Counted from the first letter of the stretch, positions 1 through 10,281 are shown. The stretch is 21,764 nucleotides of DNA from Euglena gracilis (GCA_900893395.1 CAAHFI010462542.1:1-21764); one strand, 5' to 3'. The notes: generated by a model not told the origin, from the sequence alone. A program made the numbers and translations.

Positions 1-209
1 GGTATCGACGTTTTGGAGGGGTGGAAGACGACCCCAAATGTCAGTACAGCCTGGTTCCACACTTGGGCCCGTAGGAAAGCGTGATTTGGGCCTAAAACTG
101 GAAACCGATTGGGGGTTCCCATTGCAACCCCCGGTATAGGTATTCCGATGTGCCGGCCGGATTAGTGCCTACGGGTGTGAAAAACATGCGGATATCAAAA
201 AACTAGCAA
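1..209 (+). repeat. Divergent monomer U1 (209 bp)
   Basis: It differs from the core by T4 instead of T5 near its start, TTCCACAC instead of TTCCCATAC, and an unusual variable site reading CCCGTAGGAAAGCGTG. Hairpin II is full length (5/5). It begins exactly at the unit start chosen here, which is a coincidence of the window edge. Its changes sit nearest the window end and may be consensus errors. Confidence 0.85.
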
Positions 210-415
210 GGTATCGACGTTTTTGGAGGGGTGGAAGACGACCCCAAATGTCAGTACAGCCTGGTTCCCATACTTGGGCCCAGGAAACGTGATTTGGGCC
301 TAAAACTGGAAACCGATTGGGGTTCCCATTGCAACCCCGGTATAGGTATTCCGATGTGCCGGCCGGATTAGTGCCTACGGGTGTGAAAAACATGCGGATA
401 TCAAAAAACTAGCAA
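210..415 (+). repeat. Divergent monomer U2 (206 bp, the shortest full unit)
   Basis: Two bases are missing at the variable site (CCCAGGAAACGTG), which removes the NcoI palindrome, and both runs of hairpin II are four bases long (4/4). These four deletions account for the full length difference from 210 bp. Confidence 0.87.
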
Positions 416-623
416 GGTATCGACGTTTTTGGAGGGGTGGAAGACGACCCCAAATGTCAGTACAGCCTGGTTCCCATACTTGGGCCCATGGGAAACGTGA
501 TTTGGGCCTAAAACTGGAAACCGATTGGGGTTCCCATTGCAACCCCGGTATAGGTATTCCGATGTGCCGGCCGGATTAGTGCCTACGGGTGTGAAAAACA
601 TGCGGATATCAAAAAACTAGCAA
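416..623 (+). repeat. Monomer U3 with shortened hairpin II (208 bp)
   Basis: The variable site is the ordinary GGG/C form. The only differences I see from the reference are four-base G and C runs in hairpin II (4/4), a change that keeps the stem paired. Confidence 0.88.
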
Positions 624-830
624 GATCGACGTTTTTGGAGGGGTGGAAGACGACCCCAAATGTCAGTACAGCCTGGTTCCCACACTTGGGCCCAGGGAAA
701 GCGTGATTTGGGCCTAAAACTGGAAACCGATTGGGGGTTCCCATTGCAACCCCGGTATAGGTATTCCGATGTGCCGGCCGGATTAGTGCCTACGGGTGTG
801 AAAAACATGCGGATATCAAAAAACTAGCAA
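624..830 (+). repeat. Divergent monomer U4 (207 bp)
   Basis: The unit start reads GATCGACG, lacking two bases of GGTATCGACG. It carries CACAC in place of CATAC, the odd site CCCAGGGAAAGCGTG, and a 5/4 hairpin II. With U1 it is the only left-edge unit to show a GC-type junction. Confidence 0.87.
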
Positions 831-1304
831 GGTATCGACGTTTTTGGAGGGGTGGAAGACGACCCCAAATGTCAGTACAGCCTGGTTCCCATACTTGGGC
901 CCATGGAAACCGTGATTTGGGCCTAAAACTGGAAACCGATTGGGGGTTCCCATTGCAACCCCCGGTATAGGTATTCCGATGTGCCGGCCGGATTAGTGCC
1001 TACGGGTGTGAAAAACATGCGGATATCAAAAAACTAGCAAGGTATCGACGTTTTTGGAGGGGTGGAAGACGACCCCAAATGTCAGTACAGCCTGGTTCCC
1101 ATACTTGGGCCCATGGAAACCGTGATTTGGGCCTAAAACTGGAAACCGATTGGGGGTTCCCATTGCAACCCCGGTATAGGTATTCCGATGTGCCGGCCGG
1201 ATTAGTGCCTACGGGTGTGAAAAACATGCGGATATCAAAAAACTAGCAAGGTATCGACGTTTTTGGAGGGGTGGAAGACGACCCCAAATGTCAGTACAGC
1301 CTGG

Positions 1305-1328
1305 TTCCCATACTTGGGCCCATGGGAA
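1305..1328 (+). other. Inverted repeat I overlapping the variable site (reference copy, monomer 56-79)
   Basis: TTCCCAT (56-62) and ATGGGAA (73-79) are perfect inverted arms of 7 bp around a 10-base loop that contains GGGCCC. The shorter palindromes TGGGCCCA and CCCATGGG overlap the loop and right arm. The right arm is intact only in GGG alleles; GG alleles shorten it by one G. A second TTCCCAT at monomer 117-123 could pair with the same right arm. No function is shown. Confidence 0.65.
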
Positions 1329-1359
1329 ACGTGATTTGGGCCTAAAACTGGAAACCGAT
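1314..1359 (+). repeat. Degenerate 22-24 bp internal duplication (reference copy, monomer 65-110)
   Basis: Two adjacent blocks share the same order of words. Block A (monomer 65-86) is TTGGGCC, then CAT, then GGGAAAC, then GTGAT. Block B (87-110) is TTGGGCC, then TAAAACT, then GGAAACC, then GAT. Both are followed by T and a G run, as if a third copy began. In GG/CC units the word TGGAAACCG occurs in both blocks, 26 bp apart. The 210-bp monomer may therefore have grown partly from a shorter repeat; this is inference from resemblance, and the blocks differ by indels. Confidence 0.6.
1323..1333 (+). other. Micro-variable site of the monomer (reference copy, monomer 74-84)
   Basis: In the reference copy the site reads TGGGAAACGTG. 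Across the array it is the only place where core units differ: GG or GGG, then AAA, then C, CC, GC, GCC or nothing, then GTG. It alone sets unit length (209, 210 or 211 bp). It lies just after overlapping palindromes (GGGCCC and CCATGG) and within a degenerate internal duplication, so polymerase slippage or internal gene conversion are plausible sources. A context-dependent sequencing error, for example next to a modified base, is the main alternative. Confidence 0.9.
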
Positions 1360-1360
1360 T

Positions 1361-1382
1361 GGGGGTTCCCATTGCAACCCCC
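1361..1382 (+). other. Inverted repeat II, G5TT/AAC5 hairpin (reference copy, monomer 112-133)
   Basis: GGGGGTT (112-118) and AACCCCC (127-133) form a perfect 7-bp stem with the 8-base loop CCCATTGC. In RNA of this strand, two G-U pairs and an A-U pair (109-111 with 134-136) could lengthen it to 10 bp. It is the strongest stem I see in the monomer. It is not followed by a T run, so it is not a bacterial-type terminator. All core copies keep both five-base runs; edge copies often have four. Whether it folds in DNA or in a satellite transcript cannot be told here. Confidence 0.75.
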
Positions 1383-1402
1383 GGTATAGGTATTCCGATG
1401 TG

Positions 1403-1410
1403 CCGGCCGG
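1403..1410 (+). other. CCGGCCGG palindrome (reference copy, monomer 154-161)
   Basis: This perfect 8-bp palindrome contains two CpG steps and the nested EagI word CGGCCG. It appears unchanged in every unit, including the divergent edge units, and the final partial unit ends just after it. Known satellite-binding proteins often use short palindromic or CpG-containing sites, but this does not match a motif I know. Confidence 0.7.
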
Positions 1411-1429
1411 ATTAGTGCCTACGGGTGTG

Positions 1430-1474
1430 AAAAACATGCGGATATCAAAAAACTAGCAAGGTATCGACGTTTTT
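1430..1474 (+). other. Cluster of A/T tracts across the monomer junction
   Basis: An A5 tract (monomer 181-185), an A6 tract (198-203) and the T5 tract of the next unit (11-15) lie with centres about 17.5 and 22.5 bp apart, roughly two helical turns each. Runs of four or more A spaced near the helical repeat are known to bend DNA, and many satellites have such bent segments. The spacing is imperfect, so intrinsic curvature here is a modest inference. The feature repeats at every junction, except that U1 has T4. Confidence 0.45.
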
Positions 1475-4400
1475 GGAGGGGTGGAAGACGACCCCAAATG
1501 TCAGTACAGCCTGGTTCCCATACTTGGGCCCATGGGAAACCGTGATTTGGGCCTAAAACTGGAAACCGATTGGGGGTTCCCATTGCAACCCCCGGTATAG
1601 GTATTCCGATGTGCCGGCCGGATTAGTGCCTACGGGTGTGAAAAACATGCGGATATCAAAAAACTAGCAAGGTATCGACGTTTTTGGAGGGGTGGAAGAC
1701 GACCCCAAATGTCAGTACAGCCTGGTTCCCATACTTGGGCCCATGGGAAACGTGATTTGGGCCTAAAACTGGAAACCGATTGGGGGTTCCCATTGCAACC
1801 CCCGGTATAGGTATTCCGATGTGCCGGCCGGATTAGTGCCTACGGGTGTGAAAAACATGCGGATATCAAAAAACTAGCAAGGTATCGACGTTTTTGGAGG
1901 GGTGGAAGACGACCCCAAATGTCAGTACAGCCTGGTTCCCATACTTGGGCCCATGGAAACGTGATTTGGGCCTAAAACTGGAAACCGATTGGGGGTTCCC
2001 ATTGCAACCCCCGGTATAGGTATTCCGATGTGCCGGCCGGATTAGTGCCTACGGGTGTGAAAAACATGCGGATATCAAAAAACTAGCAAGGTATCGACGT
2101 TTTTGGAGGGGTGGAAGACGACCCCAAATGTCAGTACAGCCTGGTTCCCATACTTGGGCCCATGGGAAACGTGATTTGGGCCTAAAACTGGAAACCGATT
2201 GGGGGTTCCCATTGCAACCCCCGGTATAGGTATTCCGATGTGCCGGCCGGATTAGTGCCTACGGGTGTGAAAAACATGCGGATATCAAAAAACTAGCAAG
2301 GTATCGACGTTTTTGGAGGGGTGGAAGACGACCCCAAATGTCAGTACAGCCTGGTTCCCATACTTGGGCCCATGGAAACCGTGATTTGGGCCTAAAACTG
2401 GAAACCGATTGGGGGTTCCCATTGCAACCCCCGGTATAGGTATTCCGATGTGCCGGCCGGATTAGTGCCTACGGGTGTGAAAAACATGCGGATATCAAAA
2501 AACTAGCAAGGTATCGACGTTTTTGGAGGGGTGGAAGACGACCCCAAATGTCAGTACAGCCTGGTTCCCATACTTGGGCCCATGGAAACGTGATTTGGGC
2601 CTAAAACTGGAAACCGATTGGGGGTTCCCATTGCAACCCCCGGTATAGGTATTCCGATGTGCCGGCCGGATTAGTGCCTACGGGTGTGAAAAACATGCGG
2701 ATATCAAAAAACTAGCAAGGTATCGACGTTTTTGGAGGGGTGGAAGACGACCCCAAATGTCAGTACAGCCTGGTTCCCATACTTGGGCCCATGGGAAACC
2801 GTGATTTGGGCCTAAAACTGGAAACCGATTGGGGGTTCCCATTGCAACCCCCGGTATAGGTATTCCGATGTGCCGGCCGGATTAGTGCCTACGGGTGTGA
2901 AAAACATGCGGATATCAAAAAACTAGCAAGGTATCGACGTTTTTGGAGGGGTGGAAGACGACCCCAAATGTCAGTACAGCCTGGTTCCCATACTTGGGCC
3001 CATGGGAAACGTGATTTGGGCCTAAAACTGGAAACCGATTGGGGGTTCCCATTGCAACCCCCGGTATAGGTATTCCGATGTGCCGGCCGGATTAGTGCCT
3101 ACGGGTGTGAAAAACATGCGGATATCAAAAAACTAGCAAGGTATCGACGTTTTTGGAGGGGTGGAAGACGACCCCAAATGTCAGTACAGCCTGGTTCCCA
3201 TACTTGGGCCCATGGAAACCGTGATTTGGGCCTAAAACTGGAAACCGATTGGGGGTTCCCATTGCAACCCCCGGTATAGGTATTCCGATGTGCCGGCCGG
3301 ATTAGTGCCTACGGGTGTGAAAAACATGCGGATATCAAAAAACTAGCAAGGTATCGACGTTTTTGGAGGGGTGGAAGACGACCCCAAATGTCAGTACAGC
3401 CTGGTTCCCATACTTGGGCCCATGGGAAACCGTGATTTGGGCCTAAAACTGGAAACCGATTGGGGGTTCCCATTGCAACCCCCGGTATAGGTATTCCGAT
3501 GTGCCGGCCGGATTAGTGCCTACGGGTGTGAAAAACATGCGGATATCAAAAAACTAGCAAGGTATCGACGTTTTTGGAGGGGTGGAAGACGACCCCAAAT
3601 GTCAGTACAGCCTGGTTCCCATACTTGGGCCCATGGAAACCGTGATTTGGGCCTAAAACTGGAAACCGATTGGGGGTTCCCATTGCAACCCCCGGTATAG
3701 GTATTCCGATGTGCCGGCCGGATTAGTGCCTACGGGTGTGAAAAACATGCGGATATCAAAAAACTAGCAAGGTATCGACGTTTTTGGAGGGGTGGAAGAC
3801 GACCCCAAATGTCAGTACAGCCTGGTTCCCATACTTGGGCCCATGGGAAACGTGATTTGGGCCTAAAACTGGAAACCGATTGGGGGTTCCCATTGCAACC
3901 CCCGGTATAGGTATTCCGATGTGCCGGCCGGATTAGTGCCTACGGGTGTGAAAAACATGCGGATATCAAAAAACTAGCAAGGTATCGACGTTTTTGGAGG
4001 GGTGGAAGACGACCCCAAATGTCAGTACAGCCTGGTTCCCATACTTGGGCCCATGGGAAACGTGATTTGGGCCTAAAACTGGAAACCGATTGGGGGTTCC
4101 CATTGCAACCCCCGGTATAGGTATTCCGATGTGCCGGCCGGATTAGTGCCTACGGGTGTGAAAAACATGCGGATATCAAAAAACTAGCAAGGTATCGACG
4201 TTTTTGGAGGGGTGGAAGACGACCCCAAATGTCAGTACAGCCTGGTTCCCATACTTGGGCCCATGGGAAACCGTGATTTGGGCCTAAAACTGGAAACCGA
4301 TTGGGGGTTCCCATTGCAACCCCCGGTATAGGTATTCCGATGTGCCGGCCGGATTAGTGCCTACGGGTGTGAAAAACATGCGGATATCAAAAAACTAGCA

Positions 4401-7400
4401 AGGTATCGACGTTTTTGGAGGGGTGGAAGACGACCCCAAATGTCAGTACAGCCTGGTTCCCATACTTGGGCCCATGGAAACGTGATTTGGGCCTAAAACT
4501 GGAAACCGATTGGGGGTTCCCATTGCAACCCCCGGTATAGGTATTCCGATGTGCCGGCCGGATTAGTGCCTACGGGTGTGAAAAACATGCGGATATCAAA
4601 AAACTAGCAAGGTATCGACGTTTTTGGAGGGGTGGAAGACGACCCCAAATGTCAGTACAGCCTGGTTCCCATACTTGGGCCCATGGGAAACGTGATTTGG
4701 GCCTAAAACTGGAAACCGATTGGGGGTTCCCATTGCAACCCCCGGTATAGGTATTCCGATGTGCCGGCCGGATTAGTGCCTACGGGTGTGAAAAACATGC
4801 GGATATCAAAAAACTAGCAAGGTATCGACGTTTTTGGAGGGGTGGAAGACGACCCCAAATGTCAGTACAGCCTGGTTCCCATACTTGGGCCCATGGGAAA
4901 CCGTGATTTGGGCCTAAAACTGGAAACCGATTGGGGGTTCCCATTGCAACCCCCGGTATAGGTATTCCGATGTGCCGGCCGGATTAGTGCCTACGGGTGT
5001 GAAAAACATGCGGATATCAAAAAACTAGCAAGGTATCGACGTTTTTGGAGGGGTGGAAGACGACCCCAAATGTCAGTACAGCCTGGTTCCCATACTTGGG
5101 CCCATGGGAAACGTGATTTGGGCCTAAAACTGGAAACCGATTGGGGGTTCCCATTGCAACCCCCGGTATAGGTATTCCGATGTGCCGGCCGGATTAGTGC
5201 CTACGGGTGTGAAAAACATGCGGATATCAAAAAACTAGCAAGGTATCGACGTTTTTGGAGGGGTGGAAGACGACCCCAAATGTCAGTACAGCCTGGTTCC
5301 CATACTTGGGCCCATGGAAACGTGATTTGGGCCTAAAACTGGAAACCGATTGGGGGTTCCCATTGCAACCCCCGGTATAGGTATTCCGATGTGCCGGCCG
5401 GATTAGTGCCTACGGGTGTGAAAAACATGCGGATATCAAAAAACTAGCAAGGTATCGACGTTTTTGGAGGGGTGGAAGACGACCCCAAATGTCAGTACAG
5501 CCTGGTTCCCATACTTGGGCCCATGGAAACGTGATTTGGGCCTAAAACTGGAAACCGATTGGGGGTTCCCATTGCAACCCCCGGTATAGGTATTCCGATG
5601 TGCCGGCCGGATTAGTGCCTACGGGTGTGAAAAACATGCGGATATCAAAAAACTAGCAAGGTATCGACGTTTTTGGAGGGGTGGAAGACGACCCCAAATG
5701 TCAGTACAGCCTGGTTCCCATACTTGGGCCCATGGGAAACCGTGATTTGGGCCTAAAACTGGAAACCGATTGGGGGTTCCCATTGCAACCCCCGGTATAG
5801 GTATTCCGATGTGCCGGCCGGATTAGTGCCTACGGGTGTGAAAAACATGCGGATATCAAAAAACTAGCAAGGTATCGACGTTTTTGGAGGGGTGGAAGAC
5901 GACCCCAAATGTCAGTACAGCCTGGTTCCCATACTTGGGCCCATGGGAAACGTGATTTGGGCCTAAAACTGGAAACCGATTGGGGGTTCCCATTGCAACC
6001 CCCGGTATAGGTATTCCGATGTGCCGGCCGGATTAGTGCCTACGGGTGTGAAAAACATGCGGATATCAAAAAACTAGCAAGGTATCGACGTTTTTGGAGG
6101 GGTGGAAGACGACCCCAAATGTCAGTACAGCCTGGTTCCCATACTTGGGCCCATGGAAACGTGATTTGGGCCTAAAACTGGAAACCGATTGGGGGTTCCC
6201 ATTGCAACCCCCGGTATAGGTATTCCGATGTGCCGGCCGGATTAGTGCCTACGGGTGTGAAAAACATGCGGATATCAAAAAACTAGCAAGGTATCGACGT
6301 TTTTGGAGGGGTGGAAGACGACCCCAAATGTCAGTACAGCCTGGTTCCCATACTTGGGCCCATGGGAAACGTGATTTGGGCCTAAAACTGGAAACCGATT
6401 GGGGGTTCCCATTGCAACCCCCGGTATAGGTATTCCGATGTGCCGGCCGGATTAGTGCCTACGGGTGTGAAAAACATGCGGATATCAAAAAACTAGCAAG
6501 GTATCGACGTTTTTGGAGGGGTGGAAGACGACCCCAAATGTCAGTACAGCCTGGTTCCCATACTTGGGCCCATGGGAAACCGTGATTTGGGCCTAAAACT
6601 GGAAACCGATTGGGGGTTCCCATTGCAACCCCCGGTATAGGTATTCCGATGTGCCGGCCGGATTAGTGCCTACGGGTGTGAAAAACATGCGGATATCAAA
6701 AAACTAGCAAGGTATCGACGTTTTTGGAGGGGTGGAAGACGACCCCAAATGTCAGTACAGCCTGGTTCCCATACTTGGGCCCATGGGAAACGTGATTTGG
6801 GCCTAAAACTGGAAACCGATTGGGGGTTCCCATTGCAACCCCCGGTATAGGTATTCCGATGTGCCGGCCGGATTAGTGCCTACGGGTGTGAAAAACATGC
6901 GGATATCAAAAAACTAGCAAGGTATCGACGTTTTTGGAGGGGTGGAAGACGACCCCAAATGTCAGTACAGCCTGGTTCCCATACTTGGGCCCATGGAAAC
7001 GTGATTTGGGCCTAAAACTGGAAACCGATTGGGGGTTCCCATTGCAACCCCCGGTATAGGTATTCCGATGTGCCGGCCGGATTAGTGCCTACGGGTGTGA
7101 AAAACATGCGGATATCAAAAAACTAGCAAGGTATCGACGTTTTTGGAGGGGTGGAAGACGACCCCAAATGTCAGTACAGCCTGGTTCCCATACTTGGGCC
7201 CATGGAAACGTGATTTGGGCCTAAAACTGGAAACCGATTGGGGGTTCCCATTGCAACCCCCGGTATAGGTATTCCGATGTGCCGGCCGGATTAGTGCCTA
7301 CGGGTGTGAAAAACATGCGGATATCAAAAAACTAGCAAGGTATCGACGTTTTTGGAGGGGTGGAAGACGACCCCAAATGTCAGTACAGCCTGGTTCCCAT

Positions 7401-10072
7401 ACTTGGGCCCATGGAAACCGTGATTTGGGCCTAAAACTGGAAACCGATTGGGGGTTCCCATTGCAACCCCCGGTATAGGTATTCCGATGTGCCGGCCGGA
7501 TTAGTGCCTACGGGTGTGAAAAACATGCGGATATCAAAAAACTAGCAAGGTATCGACGTTTTTGGAGGGGTGGAAGACGACCCCAAATGTCAGTACAGCC
7601 TGGTTCCCATACTTGGGCCCATGGGAAACGTGATTTGGGCCTAAAACTGGAAACCGATTGGGGGTTCCCATTGCAACCCCCGGTATAGGTATTCCGATGT
7701 GCCGGCCGGATTAGTGCCTACGGGTGTGAAAAACATGCGGATATCAAAAAACTAGCAAGGTATCGACGTTTTTGGAGGGGTGGAAGACGACCCCAAATGT
7801 CAGTACAGCCTGGTTCCCATACTTGGGCCCATGGGAAACCGTGATTTGGGCCTAAAACTGGAAACCGATTGGGGGTTCCCATTGCAACCCCCGGTATAGG
7901 TATTCCGATGTGCCGGCCGGATTAGTGCCTACGGGTGTGAAAAACATGCGGATATCAAAAAACTAGCAAGGTATCGACGTTTTTGGAGGGGTGGAAGACG
8001 ACCCCAAATGTCAGTACAGCCTGGTTCCCATACTTGGGCCCATGGGAAACGTGATTTGGGCCTAAAACTGGAAACCGATTGGGGGTTCCCATTGCAACCC
8101 CCGGTATAGGTATTCCGATGTGCCGGCCGGATTAGTGCCTACGGGTGTGAAAAACATGCGGATATCAAAAAACTAGCAAGGTATCGACGTTTTTGGAGGG
8201 GTGGAAGACGACCCCAAATGTCAGTACAGCCTGGTTCCCATACTTGGGCCCATGGGAAACCGTGATTTGGGCCTAAAACTGGAAACCGATTGGGGGTTCC
8301 CATTGCAACCCCCGGTATAGGTATTCCGATGTGCCGGCCGGATTAGTGCCTACGGGTGTGAAAAACATGCGGATATCAAAAAACTAGCAAGGTATCGACG
8401 TTTTTGGAGGGGTGGAAGACGACCCCAAATGTCAGTACAGCCTGGTTCCCATACTTGGGCCCATGGGAAACGTGATTTGGGCCTAAAACTGGAAACCGAT
8501 TGGGGGTTCCCATTGCAACCCCCGGTATAGGTATTCCGATGTGCCGGCCGGATTAGTGCCTACGGGTGTGAAAAACATGCGGATATCAAAAAACTAGCAA
8601 GGTATCGACGTTTTTGGAGGGGTGGAAGACGACCCCAAATGTCAGTACAGCCTGGTTCCCATACTTGGGCCCATGGGAAACGTGATTTGGGCCTAAAACT
8701 GGAAACCGATTGGGGGTTCCCATTGCAACCCCCGGTATAGGTATTCCGATGTGCCGGCCGGATTAGTGCCTACGGGTGTGAAAAACATGCGGATATCAAA
8801 AAACTAGCAAGGTATCGACGTTTTTGGAGGGGTGGAAGACGACCCCAAATGTCAGTACAGCCTGGTTCCCATACTTGGGCCCATGGGAAACCGTGATTTG
8901 GGCCTAAAACTGGAAACCGATTGGGGGTTCCCATTGCAACCCCCGGTATAGGTATTCCGATGTGCCGGCCGGATTAGTGCCTACGGGTGTGAAAAACATG
9001 CGGATATCAAAAAACTAGCAAGGTATCGACGTTTTTGGAGGGGTGGAAGACGACCCCAAATGTCAGTACAGCCTGGTTCCCATACTTGGGCCCATGGGAA
9101 ACCGTGATTTGGGCCTAAAACTGGAAACCGATTGGGGGTTCCCATTGCAACCCCCGGTATAGGTATTCCGATGTGCCGGCCGGATTAGTGCCTACGGGTG
9201 TGAAAAACATGCGGATATCAAAAAACTAGCAAGGTATCGACGTTTTTGGAGGGGTGGAAGACGACCCCAAATGTCAGTACAGCCTGGTTCCCATACTTGG
9301 GCCCATGGGAAACGTGATTTGGGCCTAAAACTGGAAACCGATTGGGGGTTCCCATTGCAACCCCCGGTATAGGTATTCCGATGTGCCGGCCGGATTAGTG
9401 CCTACGGGTGTGAAAAACATGCGGATATCAAAAAACTAGCAAGGTATCGACGTTTTTGGAGGGGTGGAAGACGACCCCAAATGTCAGTACAGCCTGGTTC
9501 CCATACTTGGGCCCATGGGAAAGCGTGATTTGGGCCTAAAACTGGAAACCGATTGGGGGTTCCCATTGCAACCCCCGGTATAGGTATTCCGATGTGCCGG
9601 CCGGATTAGTGCCTACGGGTGTGAAAAACATGCGGATATCAAAAAACTAGCAAGGTATCGACGTTTTTGGAGGGGTGGAAGACGACCCCAAATGTCAGTA
9701 CAGCCTGGTTCCCATACTTGGGCCCATGGGAAACGTGATTTGGGCCTAAAACTGGAAACCGATTGGGGGTTCCCATTGCAACCCCCGGTATAGGTATTCC
9801 GATGTGCCGGCCGGATTAGTGCCTACGGGTGTGAAAAACATGCGGATATCAAAAAACTAGCAAGGTATCGACGTTTTTGGAGGGGTGGAAGACGACCCCA
9901 AATGTCAGTACAGCCTGGTTCCCATACTTGGGCCCATGGAAACGTGATTTGGGCCTAAAACTGGAAACCGATTGGGGGTTCCCATTGCAACCCCCGGTAT
10001 AGGTATTCCGATGTGCCGGCCGGATTAGTGCCTACGGGTGTGAAAAACATGCGGATATCAAAAAACTAGCAA

Positions 10073-10281
10073 GGTATCGACGTTTTTGGAGGGGTGGAAG
10101 ACGACCCCAAATGTCAGTACAGCCTGGTTCCCATACTTGGGCCCATGGGAAAGTGATTTGGGCCTAAAACTGGAAACCGATTGGGGGTTCCCATTGCAAC
10201 CCCCGGTATAGGTATTCCGATGTGCCGGCCGGATTAGTGCCTACGGGTGTGAAAAACATGCGGATATCAAAAAACTAGCAA
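10073..10281 (+). repeat. Monomer U49, unique GGG/no-C allele (209 bp)
   Basis: The site reads GGGAAAGTG, so no C separates AAA from GTG. It is the only unit of this kind. It lies just after the boundary between the CC and GC domains and at the start of a run dominated by GG/C units (U48-U56). The rest of the unit matches the core. Confidence 0.85.

Larger units (their letters stand above)
1..1249. repeat. Heterogeneous left edge, six units (U1-U6)
   Basis: Units start at 1, 210, 416, 624, 831 and 1041, with lengths 209, 206, 208, 207, 210 and 209. They differ from the core by short homopolymers (T4 for T5 in U1; G4 and C4 arms in U2 and U3; C4 in U4 and U6), a small deletion at the unit start of U4, CACAC-type changes of CATAC in U1 and U4, and unusual forms of the variable site in U1, U2 and U4. 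The changes are mostly one- or two-base deletions. They fit either array-margin divergence or residual sequencing error near a contig end. Confidence 0.9.
1250..1459 (+). repeat. Reference monomer (U7, 210 bp, GGG/C form)
   Basis: This unit has the majority sequence and serves as the reference; monomer positions cited elsewhere count from its first base. In order it holds: GGTATCGACG and a T5 tract (11-15); a G-rich stretch (GGAGGGG, 16-22); the arm TTCCCAT (56-62); the palindromes TGGGCCCA (66-73) and CCCATGGG (70-77); the variable site (74-84); a second TTGGGCC (87-93); GGAAACC (101-107); a G5/C5 hairpin (112-133); two GGTAT motifs (134-138 and 140-144, besides the one at 1-5); CCGGCCGG (154-161); an A5 tract (181-185); an EcoRV site GATATC (192-197); and an A6 tract (198-203). 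GGTTCCCAT occurs twice, at 54-62 and 115-123. No protein, tRNA, 5S or other RNA gene signature is visible. The starting phase is arbitrary. Confidence 0.97.
831..9442. repeat. Left allele domain: C and CC forms only (U5-U45)
   Basis: In these 41 units the variable site ends AAAC-GTG (24 units) or AAACC-GTG (17 units); the AAAGC form never appears. Code: 1 = GG/C, 2 = GGG/C, 3 = GG/CC, 4 = GGG/CC. In order from U5: 33242 12314 23432 24124 21142 12421 13242 42244 2. The CC form is present at U8, U12, U16, U24, U28, U32, U36, U40 and U44, that is, at nine of the ten units U8+4n; U20 is the exception. U24-U27 and U32-U35 have the same four-unit code (4211), and U28-U31 differs from it at one unit (4212). 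This suggests a weak four-monomer higher-order repeat of about 840 bp. Confidence 0.8.

Noticed and set aside
1000-1227. Recurrent minus-strand open frames of up to 75 codons, and plus-strand frames of 61 codons at 20371-20556 and 21416-21601
   Set aside because: They are the same repeat read in one frame. They appear or vanish with one-base length changes of the monomer, occur almost only in the irregular edge units, and the predicted peptides show no family I recognise. These are not genes.
1361-1382. Compensatory change of hairpin II arms (G5/C5 to G4/C4) as proof of a selected RNA stem
   Set aside because: Among shortened copies, seven are 5/4 (U4, U6, U93, U94, U97, U98, U99), one is 4/5 (U103) and only four are 4/4. 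The runs shorten largely independently, as expected for homopolymer slippage or read error.
1361-1382. Rho-independent terminator at the G5/C5 hairpin
   Set aside because: There is no following T run on either strand, no upstream gene, and the motif repeats once per monomer.
1391-1410. CENP-B box (TTCG, four bases, A, two bases, CGGG)
   Set aside because: The closest stretch, TTCCGATGTGCCGG, lacks the TTCG and CGGG cores in the required spacing, and I found no match on the other strand of the monomer.
1461-1475. RNA polymerase III internal promoter (tRNA-like B box) at GGTATCGAC
   Set aside because: It only loosely resembles GGTTCGANNCC and no A box stands at a suitable distance upstream, so a tRNA-derived element is not supported.
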